Notes: generated by a model from the sequence alone, not told the origin. DNA of 64,000 nt from Nocardioides guangzhouensis (GCF_004519545.1 NZ_SDKM01000022.1:1-64000); one strand, 5' to 3'; shown: positions 17,461 to 26,890, counted from the stretch's first letter. Program-made: numbers and translations.

Positions 17461-18358
17461 CGTGCGTGTAGATCTGCGTGGTCGACATGGAGGCGTGGCC
17501 GAGCAGCTCCTGCACGGTGCGGAGGTCGGCGCCGCCCTCGAGGAGGTGGGTGGCCGCGGTGTGCCGCAGGCCGTGCGGCCCGATGTCGGGGGCGCCCGGC
17601 ACGTCGGCGATGCGGGCGTGCACCAGCGAGCGCACGACGCGCTGGTCGAGGCGCTTGCCACGAGCCCCGAGGAACAGCGCGCCGCCGGCTCCCTCAGCCG
17701 CCAGCCGCGGACGGCCAGCCTGCAGCCACCGGGTCAGGGCGGCCGCGGCGGGGTGCCCGAACGGCACCGTGCGCTCCTTGCGGCCCTTGCCGAGCACACG
17801 CACCACGTGGCGGTCGAAGTCCAGGTCGTCGACGTCGAGGCCGCAGAGCTCGCCGACCCGGATGCCGGTCGCGTACAGCAGCTCCAGCACCGCCACGTCA
17901 CGCAGACCGACGGGGCTGCCGTCGTCAGCCAGCGCGGCCGCGGCCTCGACCAGGGCACGCGCCTCGTCCTCGCGGAGCACCTCGGGCAGGTGGCGCCCGG
18001 CCTTCGGGGAGCCGAGCAACGCCCCGGCGTCGGTGCCGGCCCGCCCGGTGCGCACCAGCCAGCCGGTGAACACACGTGCCGCGGTGGCGCGCCGGGCCAG
18101 GGTGGTGCGCGAACGGCCGGTCGTCTGCTGCTTGGCCAGCCAGCTGCGCAACGTGCGCAGGTCCAGCTCGGCCACGTCCGTGATCCCGAGCCGGGCCGCG
18201 TGGTCGAGCAGCCCGGCGATGTCGCCGACGTATGCCCGGACCGAGTGCCCGGTCAGGTCCCGCTCCGACGTCAGGTGCCGCTCGTAGTCGCCGAGCACCC
18301 GCGCCAGTGGCTCGGGGAGCATGTCTTGGCCCGCCTCGTTGGCGCCGCCGTCCGTCAT
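17408..18358 (-). CDS. xerC: Tyrosine recombinase XerC
   Basis: Site-specific recombinase of 316 aa that resolves chromosome dimers at dif together with XerD. The N-terminal SAM-like domain (about 15-110) is followed by the catalytic domain with the expected residues: Arg in ATGIRVGELC, Lys in GKGRKERTVPFG, H-x-x-R in HGLRHTAATHLLE, His in LLGHASMSTTQIYTH and the nucleophile Tyr in that same segment. ATG 18358 is chosen since upstream sequence is repeat-derived. The location after dprA is conserved in actinobacteria. Confidence 0.93.
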   Translation of the reverse strand: MTDGGANEAGQDMLPEPLARVLGDYERHLTSERDLTGHSVRAYVGDIAGLLDHAARLGITDVAELDLRTLRSWLAKQQTTGRSRTTLARRATAARVFTGWLVRTGRAGTDAGALLGSPKAGRHLPEVLREDEARALVEAAAALADDGSPVGLRDVAVLELLYATGIRVGELCGLDVDDLDFDRHVVRVLGKGRKERTVPFGHPAAAALTRWLQAGRPRLAAEGAGGALFLGARGKRLDQRVVRSLVHARIADVPGAPDIGPHGLRHTAATHLLEGGADLRTVQELLGHASMSTTQIYTHVSSERLRKAYLQAHPRA

Positions 18359-18463
18359 GCCTGCAGGGTAGGTCGCCGGCGCGTCGGCTCCGGTGCAGCG
18401 CGCCGCGCGCCGGCTCCGGTGCAGTGTGCTGCGCGGCGCCACCCGGGTGCGGGGCGCGGCGCG

Positions 18464-18568
18464 CCCTGCGGTCCGTCCGGCACGGCGCGCCCTGCGGTCC
18501 GTCCGGCACGGCCCGCCCTGCGGTCCGTCCGGCACGGCGCGCCCTGCGGCCCGTCGGGTGCAGCGAGC
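18464..18568. repeat. 26-bp tandem repeat between dprA and xerC
   Basis: Four units with an exact 26-bp period (CCCTGCGG recurs at 18464, 18490, 18516 and 18542), each containing GGTCCGTCCGGCACGG and GCGCGCC. Two related CCGGCTCCGGTGCAG blocks precede them (about 18380-18425). The array fills most of the 260-bp xerC upstream gap; there is no gene in it. Confidence 0.85.
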
Positions 18569-18618
18569 CGCACGTCCGTCGGATGAACTGGCGCCCACCG
18601 ACGCTCCCCCGGGGTGGC

Positions 18619-19875
18619 TCAGCGCGCGGCGTCGGTGAGCCTCCAGCCGGCGTCGTCCCGGGCGACCAGGCCGCGCTCCACGAGGCGGCCGAGCACGCGG
18701 CGTACCTCCACCAGCCCGATCCCGGCGGTCCGGGCGATGCTGTCGGCGCCGGCGCCGCGGTGCACGGGGACCGCGTCGAGCACTTGCTTCTCGCGAGGTC
18801 GCAGCGTGTCGCGCGGTCGGGTCGGCACCCGGTCATCGGTGACGAGGTGCTGACCGGAGAGCCCGACCAGCTCGGCCACGTCTGCGCCGCGGGTCACCAC
18901 TGCTGCTCCGCCGGAGCGGAGCAGCTGGTGCACCCCCTGGGACTGGGCGCTGGTGACCGGCCCGGGCACGCCCATGAGGCGCCGGCTGAGCCGGTCGGCC
19001 CAGTGCGCGGTGTTGAGGGCGCCACTGCGGACCGCAGCCTCGACCACGACGGTGCCGACGGTCAGCGCCGCGATCACCCGGTTTCGGCTGAGGAAGCGGA
19101 TCCGGGTCGGCGAGCAGCCCGGGGCCAGCTCGGAGACGACAGCGCCGTGCTGGGCGAGGTGGTCGAGGAGCTGCTTGTGGGCGCTGGGGTACGCGCGGTC
19201 GACGCCGCAGGCGAGCACCGCGACGGTCGGCCCGCCGCCGGCGAGGGCGCCACGGTGCGCGGCCTGGTCGATCCCGAACGCCGCGCCCGAGACCACGCAG
19301 ACGCCGGCGCTGCCGAGGTGGGCGGCGATCTCCCGCGCCACCTCGCCGCCGTAGGACGTGGCGGAGCGAGAGCCGACGATCGCGACCGGCGTCGCCAGGG
19401 CGTCGAGGCGGAGCGGGCCGCGCACCCACAGCCCCAGCGGGCTGCCTCCACGGTCGTGGACCAGCCCGCAGTGGTCGAGGTCGCCGAGCGCAGCCGGCCA
19501 CTCCGCATCGCCCGGCACCACGAACCGGATACCGAGCCGCTCGGCTCGCTCGAGGTCGCGGCCCGGGTCGATCGCCCGCAGCCGGGTCGCGACATCGGTG
19601 AGCACGCCACCCACGTCGCGCTCCTCGGCGAGGTGCCGGTGCACGGTCTCGGGACCGAGCTCGGCGACCAGCGAGGACATCCGCGGATCGCCCGGCTCGG
19701 CGAGCCGGCTCAGCGCGGCGCGGGCCAGCCGTTCCGAGTCGGGAGCACGCACGTGGTCGGACGAGCTCGCGGGTCGCGCGGAGTCGGCTGCACCCGGTGC
19801 TCGCGCAGGACTCGCCGGACCGGCACCAATCCGACCGGCACCGATCGGGCCGGCACCGGAGGCGCTGACGCTCAC
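18619..19875 (-). CDS. dprA: DNA-processing protein DprA
   Basis: Protein of 418 aa of the DprA/Smf family, which loads RecA on incoming single-stranded DNA during transformation and is also widespread in non-competent bacteria. The Rossmann core is clear: VAIVGSRSATSYGGEVAREI, VVSGAAFGIDQAAHRGAL, ACGVDRAYPSAH and FLSRNRVIAALT. A Gly/Ala/Pro-rich first 40 residues and a C-terminal winged-helix domain (REKQVLDAVPVHRGA to the end) flank it. GTG 19875 overlaps the stop of the preceding YifB-like gene (GTGA), showing translational coupling. Confidence 0.93.
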   Translation of the reverse strand: MSVSASGAGPIGAGRIGAGPASPARAPGAADSARPASSSDHVRAPDSERLARAALSRLAEPGDPRMSSLVAELGPETVHRHLAEERDVGGVLTDVATRLRAIDPGRDLERAERLGIRFVVPGDAEWPAALGDLDHCGLVHDRGGSPLGLWVRGPLRLDALATPVAIVGSRSATSYGGEVAREIAAHLGSAGVCVVSGAAFGIDQAAHRGALAGGGPTVAVLACGVDRAYPSAHKQLLDHLAQHGAVVSELAPGCSPTRIRFLSRNRVIAALTVGTVVVEAAVRSGALNTAHWADRLSRRLMGVPGPVTSAQSQGVHQLLRSGGAAVVTRGADVAELVGLSGQHLVTDDRVPTRPRDTLRPREKQVLDAVPVHRGAGADSIARTAGIGLVEVRRVLGRLVERGLVARDDAGWRLTDAAR

Positions 19876-21464
19876 GAGACGCACCTCGGCTCGACGACGG
19901 ACAGGTCGAGCGGGTCGCCGCGGCGCAGGCGCAGAGCGATCGCCAGCTCGTCGGCACCGGGCTCGACGAGACCGCGCAGGTCGGCCACCGACCAGGCGAC
20001 CCGGTGCACGCGGGTGGCGCCGCGGCGGCTCAGCCGGCCGGAGTACATCTCGGCGTCGAGGAGCTGGTCGGCCTCGGGACTGAGCGGCCACTCCTCGCGC
20101 AGGACCGCGGTCGGCACGTGGGCGTTGAGGCGCCACGGGAGGCCGGCGTACCGGTCGGCCTGGCGCTCGCGCGCCAGGGTGACCCGCCGCCGCACGTCTG
20201 CGGACGACTCGCGCCGGTCGAACGGGTCGGATGCCTCCACCTGGCCGACCGGGCGCACGTGCCGGGTGATGTCGAGCCGGTCGGTGATCGGGCCGGAGAG
20301 CCGCAGCTGGTAGTCGCGGCGGGAGACCTCCTTGCAGACGCAGGTGTTGTCGAGGAGGACCGAGGAGTACCCCCCGCAGGGGCAGGGGTTGCAGGCCATC
20401 ACGAACATCCCGCGGGCGGGGTAGGTCGCCGTCTCCTCGCCGCGGGCGATGGTGACCTCGCCGGCCTCGAGCGGCTGGCGCAGCGCCTCGAGGATGTCGG
20501 AGGCGAACAGCGGGAACTCGTCGAGCAGCAGCACGCCGCAGTGGGCCCGACTCAGCTCTCCGGGCCGGACCTTGCCGGTGCCGCCGCCGAGCAGGCTGGT
20601 CCGTGACGAGGTGTGGTGCGGGGCGAAGAACGGTGGCCGGCTGATCAGCCCGTCGCTGGTGTCGAGCACGCCCGCCAGCGAGTGGATCGCGGTCAGCTCC
20701 AGCGACTCCTCCACGGTCAGGTCGGGCAGGATCCCGGGAAGCCGCTCGGCGAGGGAGGTCTTGCCGGAGCCGGGCGGCCCGGTGAGCAGCAGGTGGTGCC
20801 CGCCGGCGGCCGCGACCTCGGCGGCGTACTTCGCGTCCGCGAGGCCCACCAGGTCGGCGAGGTCGAGGTCGGAGAGCCGGTCCTCGCCGCGCCAGGACAA
20901 CAGCGAGCCGCTGGACAGCGGTGGCACCGGCGGCGCCTCGGGGACCTCGACTCCGCGCAGCTCGGCGGCCACCTGGGCCAGCGACCGGACCCCGAACACG
21001 GACATCCCCGGCACCATGGCGGCCTCGCGGACCTGGGACTCGGGGACGAACACCCGGTCGATGCCGCGGGCGGACGCGGCCAGGGTCATCGGCAGCAGGC
21101 CGGGGACCGGCCGCAGCCGCCCGTCGAGGGTGAGTTCGCCGATCATGACGGTGCGCTCCAGCGCGTCGCCGGGCACCTGCCCGGAGGCCGCCAGCACGCC
21201 GATGGCGATGGCCAGGTCGAAGTGGGGGCCGCGCTTGGGCAGGTCGGACGGCGAGAGCAGGACGGTCACCCGCCGGGTCGCGGGCCACTCGTAGCCGGCG
21301 TTGCTGACCGCGTTGCGGCACCGGTCGCGGGCCTCGGTGACCGAGGCGTCCGGCCGGCCGACCAGCGCGGTGGCGACCATGCCCTGCGCGACGTCGACCT
21401 GGACGTCGATCAGGTGACCGGCGGCGCCGATGAGCGTGATCGTGCGGGCGGTGGCGACCGGCAT
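19872..21464 (-). CDS. YifB/ComM-like Mg-chelatase-related AAA+ ATPase
   Basis: ATPase of 530 aa. An N-terminal Lon-protease-like domain (LVGRPDASVTEARDRCRNA) precedes the AAA+ module with Walker A LLTGPPGSGKTSLAERL, Walker B VLLLDEFPLF and a Cys-rich insertion (ACNPCPCGGY, NTCVCKE), and a C-terminal Mg-chelatase subdomain (SRRGATRVHRVAWSVADL). ComM homologues act as helicases that promote branch migration in transformation. It overlaps both the YraN gene (by 1 base) and dprA (by 4 bases), forming a three-gene unit. Confidence 0.92.
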   Translation of the reverse strand: MPVATARTITLIGAAGHLIDVQVDVAQGMVATALVGRPDASVTEARDRCRNAVSNAGYEWPATRRVTVLLSPSDLPKRGPHFDLAIAIGVLAASGQVPGDALERTVMIGELTLDGRLRPVPGLLPMTLAASARGIDRVFVPESQVREAAMVPGMSVFGVRSLAQVAAELRGVEVPEAPPVPPLSSGSLLSWRGEDRLSDLDLADLVGLADAKYAAEVAAAGGHHLLLTGPPGSGKTSLAERLPGILPDLTVEESLELTAIHSLAGVLDTSDGLISRPPFFAPHHTSSRTSLLGGGTGKVRPGELSRAHCGVLLLDEFPLFASDILEALRQPLEAGEVTIARGEETATYPARGMFVMACNPCPCGGYSSVLLDNTCVCKEVSRRDYQLRLSGPITDRLDITRHVRPVGQVEASDPFDRRESSADVRRRVTLARERQADRYAGLPWRLNAHVPTAVLREEWPLSPEADQLLDAEMYSGRLSRRGATRVHRVAWSVADLRGLVEPGADELAIALRLRRGDPLDLSVVEPRCVS

Positions 21465-21820
21465 CAGCCGATCCCGGGCACGTGGTCGACGGTGGGCGGC
21501 CGCCCGTCGGGGGCGAGCACCCCGACCAGGTCGATCCGCACGTGCTCCGCGCGGACATCATGCGCCGCGAGCCAGGCCGCACCCAGCCGGCGCAGCCGTG
21601 CGGCCTTGGCCGGCGTGACCGCCTCCAGCGGGCTGCCGTGGGAGAGCGAGCGCCGGGTCTTCACCTCGCAGATCACGACGACCGGCCCGTCCCGGAGCAC
21701 GAGGTCGATCTCGCCCTCGGGGCACCGCCAGTTGCGGTCGAGCACGACCATGCCCCGTTCGCGCAGGTGGCGCGCGGCGAGCGCCTCCCCGTGGGCGCCC
21801 AGCGCCTGCTTGTGTCTCAT
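21464..21820 (-). CDS. YraN family (UPF0102) nuclease-fold protein
   Basis: Protein of 118 aa with a restriction-endonuclease-like fold. The motif EGEIDLVLRDGPVVVICEVKTRRS supplies the E...D...ExK residues expected of a metal-dependent nuclease core. The biochemical role is not established for the family, though linkage to the ComM-like ATPase and dprA suggests DNA processing. The next gene's ATG overlaps its stop. Confidence 0.88.
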   Translation of the reverse strand: MRHKQALGAHGEALAARHLRERGMVVLDRNWRCPEGEIDLVLRDGPVVVICEVKTRRSLSHGSPLEAVTPAKAARLRRLGAAWLAAHDVRAEHVRIDLVGVLAPDGRPPTVDHVPGIG

Positions 21821-21984
21821 CTCCTGACCTCCTGCGCCCAGCCTTCCGACGGGCAGGGACCTGCGGCCGGAGCGGCACCCTCGCCTGTGGACAGAGGTCG
21901 CCGAGCGACCGGCTGTGCACGGAAACCGGGCCGACAGGAGCCGGAGCGGCCCGGATCAGGCCCGCGTCGGCACGGAGACGGGCG

Positions 21985-22293
21985 TCAGGACTTCAGCGGG
22001 TCGATGTCCGCCGGCGCCAGCTCCTCGACGTTCACGTCCTTGAAGGTGAGCACCTTGACGTTCTTGGCGAACCGGGCGGGGCGGTACATGTCCCAGACCC
22101 AGGCATCGGACATCGACACCTCGAAGAACACGTCACCGGACTCGGTACGGGCCTTCACGTCCACCTGGTTGCAGAGGTAGAAGCGGCGGTCGGTCTCGAC
22201 GACGTACTTGAAGATGGAGACCACGTCGCGGTACTCGCGGTAGAGGTTGAGCTCCATCTCGGTCTCGTACTTCTCGAGATCCTCGGCACTCAT
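21985..22293 (-). CDS. DUF2469 family protein
   Basis: Conserved actinobacterial protein of 102 aa without known function, recognisable from MSAEDLEKYETEMELNLYRE and the aromatic WVWDMYRPARFAKNVKV. No signal peptide or membrane segment. It overlaps the end of rnhB by 4 bases (ATGA), a linkage kept across actinobacteria. The 164-bp gap to the YraN gene contains no gene. Confidence 0.88.
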   Translation of the reverse strand: MSAEDLEKYETEMELNLYREYRDVVSIFKYVVETDRRFYLCNQVDVKARTESGDVFFEVSMSDAWVWDMYRPARFAKNVKVLTFKDVNVEELAPADIDPLKS

Positions 22294-23039
22294 CGCGACT
22301 CCTCCAGGACGACCTCGTCCACCACAGCAGGGACGGCCTCATTCTGCACCGGCACGTCCGGGCCATTCTGCACCGGAAGGTCGGGCTCCAGCCCGGCGGC
22401 CCGCCGTACGTTCACGAACCGCATGCGGTGCTGCGGGCACGGACCCAGCTCGGCCAGCCGGGCGCTGTGGAGGTCGGTGATGTAGCCCTTGTGCACCTTG
22501 AACTCGTACGCCGGGTACTCCGCGTCCAGCCCGGTCATGATCCGGTCCCGGGTCACCTTCGCCAGCACCGACGCGGCCGCGATGCAGGCCGCCACCCGGT
22601 CGCCCTTCCACACCGCAAGGCCGGGCACCTCGAGGCCGTCGACGGGGAACCCGTCGGTGAGCACGTACGACGGGCGCACGTCGAGGCGGGCCAGGGCACG
22701 GCGGAGCGCCTCGACGTTGGCGACGTGCATGCCGAGCCGGTCGCACTCGTCGGACTCGATCACGACGACCGACCAGGCCAGGGCCCGCTTCACGACCTGG
22801 TCGTAGCAGCGCTCGCGGGCCTTCTCGGTGAGCAGCTTGGAGTCGGCCAGCCCGGGGACGATCCCGGCCTTGCCGTCGGGCAGGATCGCGGCCGCCGCCA
22901 CGAGCGGTCCGGCGCAGGCACCGCGGCCGGCCTCGTCGACGCCGGCGATCGGGGCCAGGCCGACCCGGCGCAGCGCGCGCTCGTAGCCGTAGAGGCCGGC
23001 GTCGCGGCGTACGGTCGATCCTCGGGGCAGGGTGCTCAT
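22290..23039 (-). CDS. rnhB: Ribonuclease HII
   Basis: Enzyme of 249 aa that nicks RNA-DNA hybrids 5' of single ribonucleotides. The catalytic DEDD set begins with GVDEAGRGACAGPLVAAA and includes the Asp of VLTDGFPV; ASVLAKVTRDRIMTGLD is the substrate-binding GRG partner region. C-terminal about 30 residues carry two short QNGPDVPVQNEAV-like repeats that are not conserved. Coupled to the DUF2469 gene and directly downstream of lepB. Confidence 0.94.
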   Translation of the reverse strand: MSTLPRGSTVRRDAGLYGYERALRRVGLAPIAGVDEAGRGACAGPLVAAAAILPDGKAGIVPGLADSKLLTEKARERCYDQVVKRALAWSVVVIESDECDRLGMHVANVEALRRALARLDVRPSYVLTDGFPVDGLEVPGLAVWKGDRVAACIAAASVLAKVTRDRIMTGLDAEYPAYEFKVHKGYITDLHSARLAELGPCPQHRMRFVNVRRAAGLEPDLPVQNGPDVPVQNEAVPAVVDEVVLEESR

Positions 23040-23057
23040 CGGCTCGTCACGACCGGG

Positions 23058-23912
23058 TCACTTCGGGTCGGGGATGTCCTCGAAGACCGAGGGCCGGGTG
23101 ATCCGGTGCATGTGGTCGCGTGGCCAGACCAGCGCGAAGACCTTGCCCACCACGAGGTCGGTGGGCACCAGTCCTCTCGTGGGCGGACACTGCTCGGCCT
23201 CCGGGTCCTGGCACATGTGCGCGGTCGAGTCCGCACTGTTGCCGCGGTTGTCGCCCATCACCAGCAGGTAGCCGTCGGGGATCGGGCCGACGTCGAGCTT
23301 GCAGTCGATCATCGGTGCGGCGCAGCGGGTGCCGTCCTGCTTGACGTAGTCGGACTCGTCGAGGGCGTAGCCGTTGACGGACAGCCGGCCCTTCTTGTCG
23401 CAGCACTTCACCCGGTCGCCGGCGACCCCGATCACCCGCTTCACGAGGTGGCCGCCGGTCGGGTAGAGACCGATCTTGGCCAGCCCCTTGGCGAGCACCG
23501 ACGTGGGACCCTGGGTGTCCTCCGGGCCGAGCCAGTTGCCGGGGTCCTTGAAGACGATGACGTCGCCGCGCTCCGGGCCCTTGTCGCCCCAGTAGGACAC
23601 CTTCTGCACCAGGATCCGGTCGTTCTTGACCAGCCCGGGCTCCATCGACTGGGACGGGATGTAAAAGGCCTGCACGAAGAAGGCCTTGATGACGATCGCG
23701 AGCACCAGGGCGATGCCGAGCAGCAGGATCGTCTCCTGCCACACGGGGAGCTGCTTGCGCTTCTTCGCCTTCTCCTCGCGGCGCTCGCGACGGCGGGCCG
23801 CGGAGCCCGAGAGGCGGGTGGACAGGGACGACCGGGACGTTTCCCCGGTGGTGGAGGGATCCGTGGGTGCGGAGTCCCCCTCGGGGCGCGCGTCGCGGTC
23901 GTCTGAAGTCAT
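23058..23912 (-). CDS. lepB: Signal peptidase I
   Basis: Membrane-bound serine protease of 284 aa that removes Sec and Tat signal peptides on the outer face of the membrane. A charged cytosolic N-terminus (about 1-70) leads to one membrane segment (ETILLLGIALVLAIVIKAFF). The catalytic Ser lies in IPSQSMEPGL and the Lys in LVKRVIGVAGD; the conserved VMGDNRGNSADS motif follows. ATG 23912 is taken; a longer reading would have unusual composition. Between rplS and rnhB, the usual place. Confidence 0.94.
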   Translation of the reverse strand: MTSDDRDARPEGDSAPTDPSTTGETSRSSLSTRLSGSAARRRERREEKAKKRKQLPVWQETILLLGIALVLAIVIKAFFVQAFYIPSQSMEPGLVKNDRILVQKVSYWGDKGPERGDVIVFKDPGNWLGPEDTQGPTSVLAKGLAKIGLYPTGGHLVKRVIGVAGDRVKCCDKKGRLSVNGYALDESDYVKQDGTRCAAPMIDCKLDVGPIPDGYLLVMGDNRGNSADSTAHMCQDPEAEQCPPTRGLVPTDLVVGKVFALVWPRDHMHRITRPSVFEDIPDPK

Positions 23913-24018
23913 GCGGGGTCCCCGGGGAATCGCAGGTTGGAGGAGCGAAGCGGGGGAAGCCCGCGATTTCCTGGGGTGCTCACGCGGGAAGCCTAACCAG
24001 AACCTGGGTGGTTCCGGA

Positions 24019-24369
24019 TCAGGCCTCGCGCCGCTCCTTGATCTTGGCGGCCTTGCCGCGGAGGTTGCGCAGGTAGTAGAGCTTCGCCCGGCGCACGTCA
24101 CCGCGGGTCACGACCTCGATCTTCTCGAAGATCGGGGAGTTGATCGGGAAGGTGCGCTCGACGCCGACGCCGAACGAGACCTTGCGGACGGTGAAGGTGC
24201 GGCCGATGCCGGAGCCCTGCACGCGGATCACCACGCCCTGGAACACCTGGACGCGGGAGCGGTTGCCCTCGACGACCTTGACGTGGACCTTGATGGTGTC
24301 GCCGGCGCGGAAGTCCGGGACGTCGTCGCGCCTTGTGGCAGCGGACAGCTCGTGGATGACGTTGGTCAT
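24019..24369 (-). CDS. rplS: 50S ribosomal protein L19
   Basis: Ribosomal protein of 116 aa at the 30S-50S interface. Family sequence is intact: [41 protein letters not shown] and [18 protein letters not shown]. The start is preceded by GCGAGGAGTACGTC. The 280-bp gap upstream carries an inverted repeat TGCCACAGG (24387) / CCTGTGGCA (24458) that could fold in the leader, and a dispersed palindrome at 24591-24654. Confidence 0.97.
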   Translation of the reverse strand: MTNVIHELSAATRRDDVPDFRAGDTIKVHVKVVEGNRSRVQVFQGVVIRVQGSGIGRTFTVRKVSFGVGVERTFPINSPIFEKIEVVTRGDVRRAKLYYLRNLRGKAAKIKERREA

Positions 24370-24590
24370 GACGTACTCCTCGCGAGTGCCACAGGTCAGC
24401 CGCGGAATCGTGAGTTGATCCGGTGTCCAACCGTGGTGCCGGCGGCACCCTGATCCCCCTGTGGCAGGAGCAGGATGCGGACCCCCCGTGCGTTCCTCGG
24501 AGCGGTCTTTCGGCCGGCTGGACCGAGGAGAAAGTCTGCCACAGCGGCCCGGTCCGCCGGAAATCCGGATCTCACCGCCGGCCCCGACCG

Positions 24591-24654
24591 GGATACTCCC
24601 GAACGAAACGGTTGCGGATCCGGGAGATTCGCAGCCATGTCGTTGGGGACTACC
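24591..24654. repeat. Dispersed palindromic repeat, type C, copy 1
   Basis: Begins GGATACTCCCGAACGAAACGG and ends GTCGTTGGGGACTACC, with complementary outer ends. Copies 2 and 3 are at 36170-36233 and 39534-39598. Its right edge supplies the TAG stop codon of trmD (24650-24652). Confidence 0.75.
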
Positions 24655-26293
24655 GGGGGCGGGGCTTGGTGAGGATCAGCACGCCGGGGCGGTCGGGGAG
24701 CTTGCCCTGGCTGGCGTAGCCGGCGTCCTCGTAGAACGCGACGTTGTCCTGCCTGGTCGCCCCGACCAGGACGGAGTACGTCGTGACCGACGGCGGAGCG
24801 GCGGCCTCGGCGTGGTCGAGCAGGAACTTCCCGATCCCCCGGCCGCGCAGGTCCGGCACCATCAGCAGCCGGAAGCGCCACTCGGCGCCGTCCGCGAGCA
24901 GCTGGCAGCCGATCATCGCGACCAGTCGGCCGGCCGAGCGCAGCACGAACGAGGTGTCGCCGAGGACGTCCCGCTCCAGGACGTCGTACGGCTCGCGCAG
25001 CGGCGGGTCGAAGCTCGCCCACTGCAGGGTCTGCACCTCCCCGATGTCGCCGCGCGCGGCCCGTCGGAGCTCCGGCCGGTCGAGGCCGAGGGCGGCGAGC
25101 GGGTCGGGGGATGCGGGCTCCGGCGCCGCGCGCCCCGACGTACGACGACGCCGGGTCAGGCGCACCGCCCCGGGCACCTCCGGGTCGGGACCAGCCAGCC
25201 GGTAGCCGGCCTTCTTGTACAGCCGCTGGTTGCGGGCGCTGCCGGCCCCCGTGAACAGCGCGTACGTCGTGACCCCGGCCGGGGCCGTCGCCTCGATCGC
25301 CGTCAGCAGCCGCCGCCCCAGCCCCTGCCCCTGCAGGTCGGGCGCGACCATCAGCCGGCCGATCTCCCACGTGTCGTCGTGGCGGGACCCGCGCACCGCT
25401 CCGACCATCCGGCCACCGGCGCGGGCGACCAGCACCGTGTCGCGGCCCAGCCATGCCTGCACGTCCGCCAACGACTCCCCCAGCGCCGGGATGTCGACGC
25501 CGGGGTTGTCCCAGTGCTCCTGCAGCCAGCAGGCGCGCTGGAGGGTGAGCAGCTCACCGGCATCGGACGGCTCGGCCCCGCGCACCTCGACCCCGTGGAC
25601 CAGCGACGAGGTGAGGAGCAGGTCCGGCCGGCGCTCGGCGGTGCGCCGCTCGGCCTGCTCGCGGCGCCAGTCCGCGATCGCCGCGTGGTTGCCGGACAGC
25701 AGCACGTCGGGCACGGCGCGGCCGCGCCAGGAGGGCGGCTTGGTGTACACGGGGTACTCCAGCAGGCCGTCCTCGTGCGACTCCTCGGCCAGCGACTCGG
25801 GGTTGCCCATGAAGCCCGGGATCAGCCGCACCACGGCCTCGGTGATCGCGAGCGCGGCCACCTCGCCGCCGTTGAGGACGTAGTCGCCGAGCGAGACCTC
25901 CCGCACCCCGCCCCGGGTGCCGGCCTCCTCGATCACCCGCTGGTCGATGCCCTCGTAGCGCCCGCACGCGAACACCAGGTGCTCGTGGGTGGCGAGCTCG
26001 GCGGCCACGGCCTGCGTGAACGGGGTGCCGCTGGGGGTCGTGAACACGACGGTCGCCGACCCGTCCGCGGGCAGCAGAGCGTCGAACGCCTCTCCCCACG
26101 GCTCGGGCTTCATCACCATGCCGGCCCCGCCGCCGTACGGCGTGTCGTCGGTGGTGCGGTGCCTGTCGTGGGTCCAGTCCCGGAGGTCGTGGACGGCGAT
26201 GTCCACCAGGCCCTTGGCGCGGGCCTTGCCGGGGAGGGAGAGGTCGAGCGGCGCGAGGTACTCGGGGAAGATCGAGACGATGTCGATCCTCAC
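24650..26293 (-). CDS. trmD: tRNA (guanine37-N1)-methyltransferase TrmD fused to two GNAT domains
   Basis: Protein of 547 aa, about twice the normal TrmD. Residues 1 to about 235 are a complete SPOUT methyltransferase that makes m1G37 in t[37 protein letters not shown] and the knot motif [12 protein letters not shown]. Two acetyltransferase domains follow: about 236-385 with the acetyl-CoA motif [15 protein letters not shown], and about 405-547 with [16 protein letters not shown] basic Arg/Pro linker separates them. GTG 26293 overlaps the rimM stop (GTGA). The acetyltransferase substrates are unknown; a tRNA or ribosome link is only a guess. Its stop codon lies in a dispersed repeat. Confidence 0.93.
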   Translation of the reverse strand: MRIDIVSIFPEYLAPLDLSLPGKARAKGLVDIAVHDLRDWTHDRHRTTDDTPYGGGAGMVMKPEPWGEAFDALLPADGSATVVFTTPSGTPFTQAVAAELATHEHLVFACGRYEGIDQRVIEEAGTRGGVREVSLGDYVLNGGEVAALAITEAVVRLIPGFMGNPESLAEESHEDGLLEYPVYTKPPSWRGRAVPDVLLSGNHAAIADWRREQAERRTAERRPDLLLTSSLVHGVEVRGAEPSDAGELLTLQRACWLQEHWDNPGVDIPALGESLADVQAWLGRDTVLVARAGGRMVGAVRGSRHDDTWEIGRLMVAPDLQGQGLGRRLLTAIEATAPAGVTTYALFTGAGSARNQRLYKKAGYRLAGPDPEVPGAVRLTRRRRTSGRAAPEPASPDPLAALGLDRPELRRAARGDIGEVQTLQWASFDPPLREPYDVLERDVLGDTSFVLRSAGRLVAMIGCQLLADGAEWRFRLLMVPDLRGRGIGKFLLDHAEAAAPPSVTTYSVLVGATRQDNVAFYEDAGYASQGKLPDRPGVLILTKPRPR

Positions 26294-26838
26294 GACTCGT
26301 CCTCGAACGGCGTGACCAGGCCCGGCCGGTCGGCGATGACGACCCGGCCGCCGGCGAGGTCGACCTCGGGCACCAGGGCGGCCACGAACGGGACCAGGGT
26401 GTCGCGGCGGTCGGGGGTGCGGATCTCGAGCAGGTCCTGGGCGCCGCCGTGGACCACGCGGCGTACTTCTCCGAGGGCGTTGCCGTCGGTGTCGACCGCG
26501 GCCAGCCCGACCAGCTGGTGGTCGTAGTACTCGTCGGGGTCGTCGGGAGTGGCGTCGGCGGGGACGGTCGCGTGCAGGACGATGCCGCGCGCCGCCTCGG
26601 CGGCGTTGCGGTCGGGCAGCTCGCCGAACCTCGCGAGCAGCACGCCCTGGTGCCAACGGGTGCGGGCCACGGTGAGAGCGGTGAGCGGGCTCGCCGATCC
26701 CTGCGGCGGCTGCGCCCGGAGCACGGCGCCGTCCGCGAAGCGACGCTCCGGCTCGTCGGTGCGTACGTCGACGGTGACCTCGCCGCGGATGCCGTGCGGC
26801 TTGCCGATGCGGCCGACCACGACCTCGATCTCGCTCAC
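26290..26838 (-). CDS. rimM: Ribosome maturation factor RimM
   Basis: 16S rRNA processing factor of 182 aa that binds S19 during 30S head assembly. The N-terminal barrel begins [20 protein letters not shown] and the PRC-like C-terminal domain contains [20 protein letters not shown] and [15 protein letters not shown] 26838 matches the conserved start; sequence upstream is the palindromic repeat. Coupled to trmD by a 4-base overlap. Confidence 0.94.
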   Translation of the reverse strand: MSEIEVVVGRIGKPHGIRGEVTVDVRTDEPERRFADGAVLRAQPPQGSASPLTALTVARTRWHQGVLLARFGELPDRNAAEAARGIVLHATVPADATPDDPDEYYDHQLVGLAAVDTDGNALGEVRRVVHGGAQDLLEIRTPDRRDTLVPFVAALVPEVDLAGGRVVIADRPGLVTPFEDES

Positions 26839-26856
26839 GCGGTCAGGGTAGTGGGC

Positions 26857-26890
26857 TGCAGGATTCCCCGGTGGACCGGGGAATCCTGCA
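26857..26890. repeat. Perfect 34-bp palindrome upstream of rimM
   Basis: TGCAGGATTCCCCGGT and its exact complement flank a 2-base centre. The half-site CTGCAGGATTC recurs at about 26919-26929, and GACAACTGCAGG links this element to the pyrH-upstream copy (13676-13762), read on the other strand. It lies between khpA and rimM, so it could form a strong hairpin inside the rpsP-khpA-rimM-trmD transcript. Confidence 0.8.

Noticed and set aside
24387..24466. L19 leader riboswitch-like structure
   Set aside because: Only one short inverted repeat (TGCCACAGG/CCTGTGGCA) is visible; it does not match a known leader class that I can recognise.
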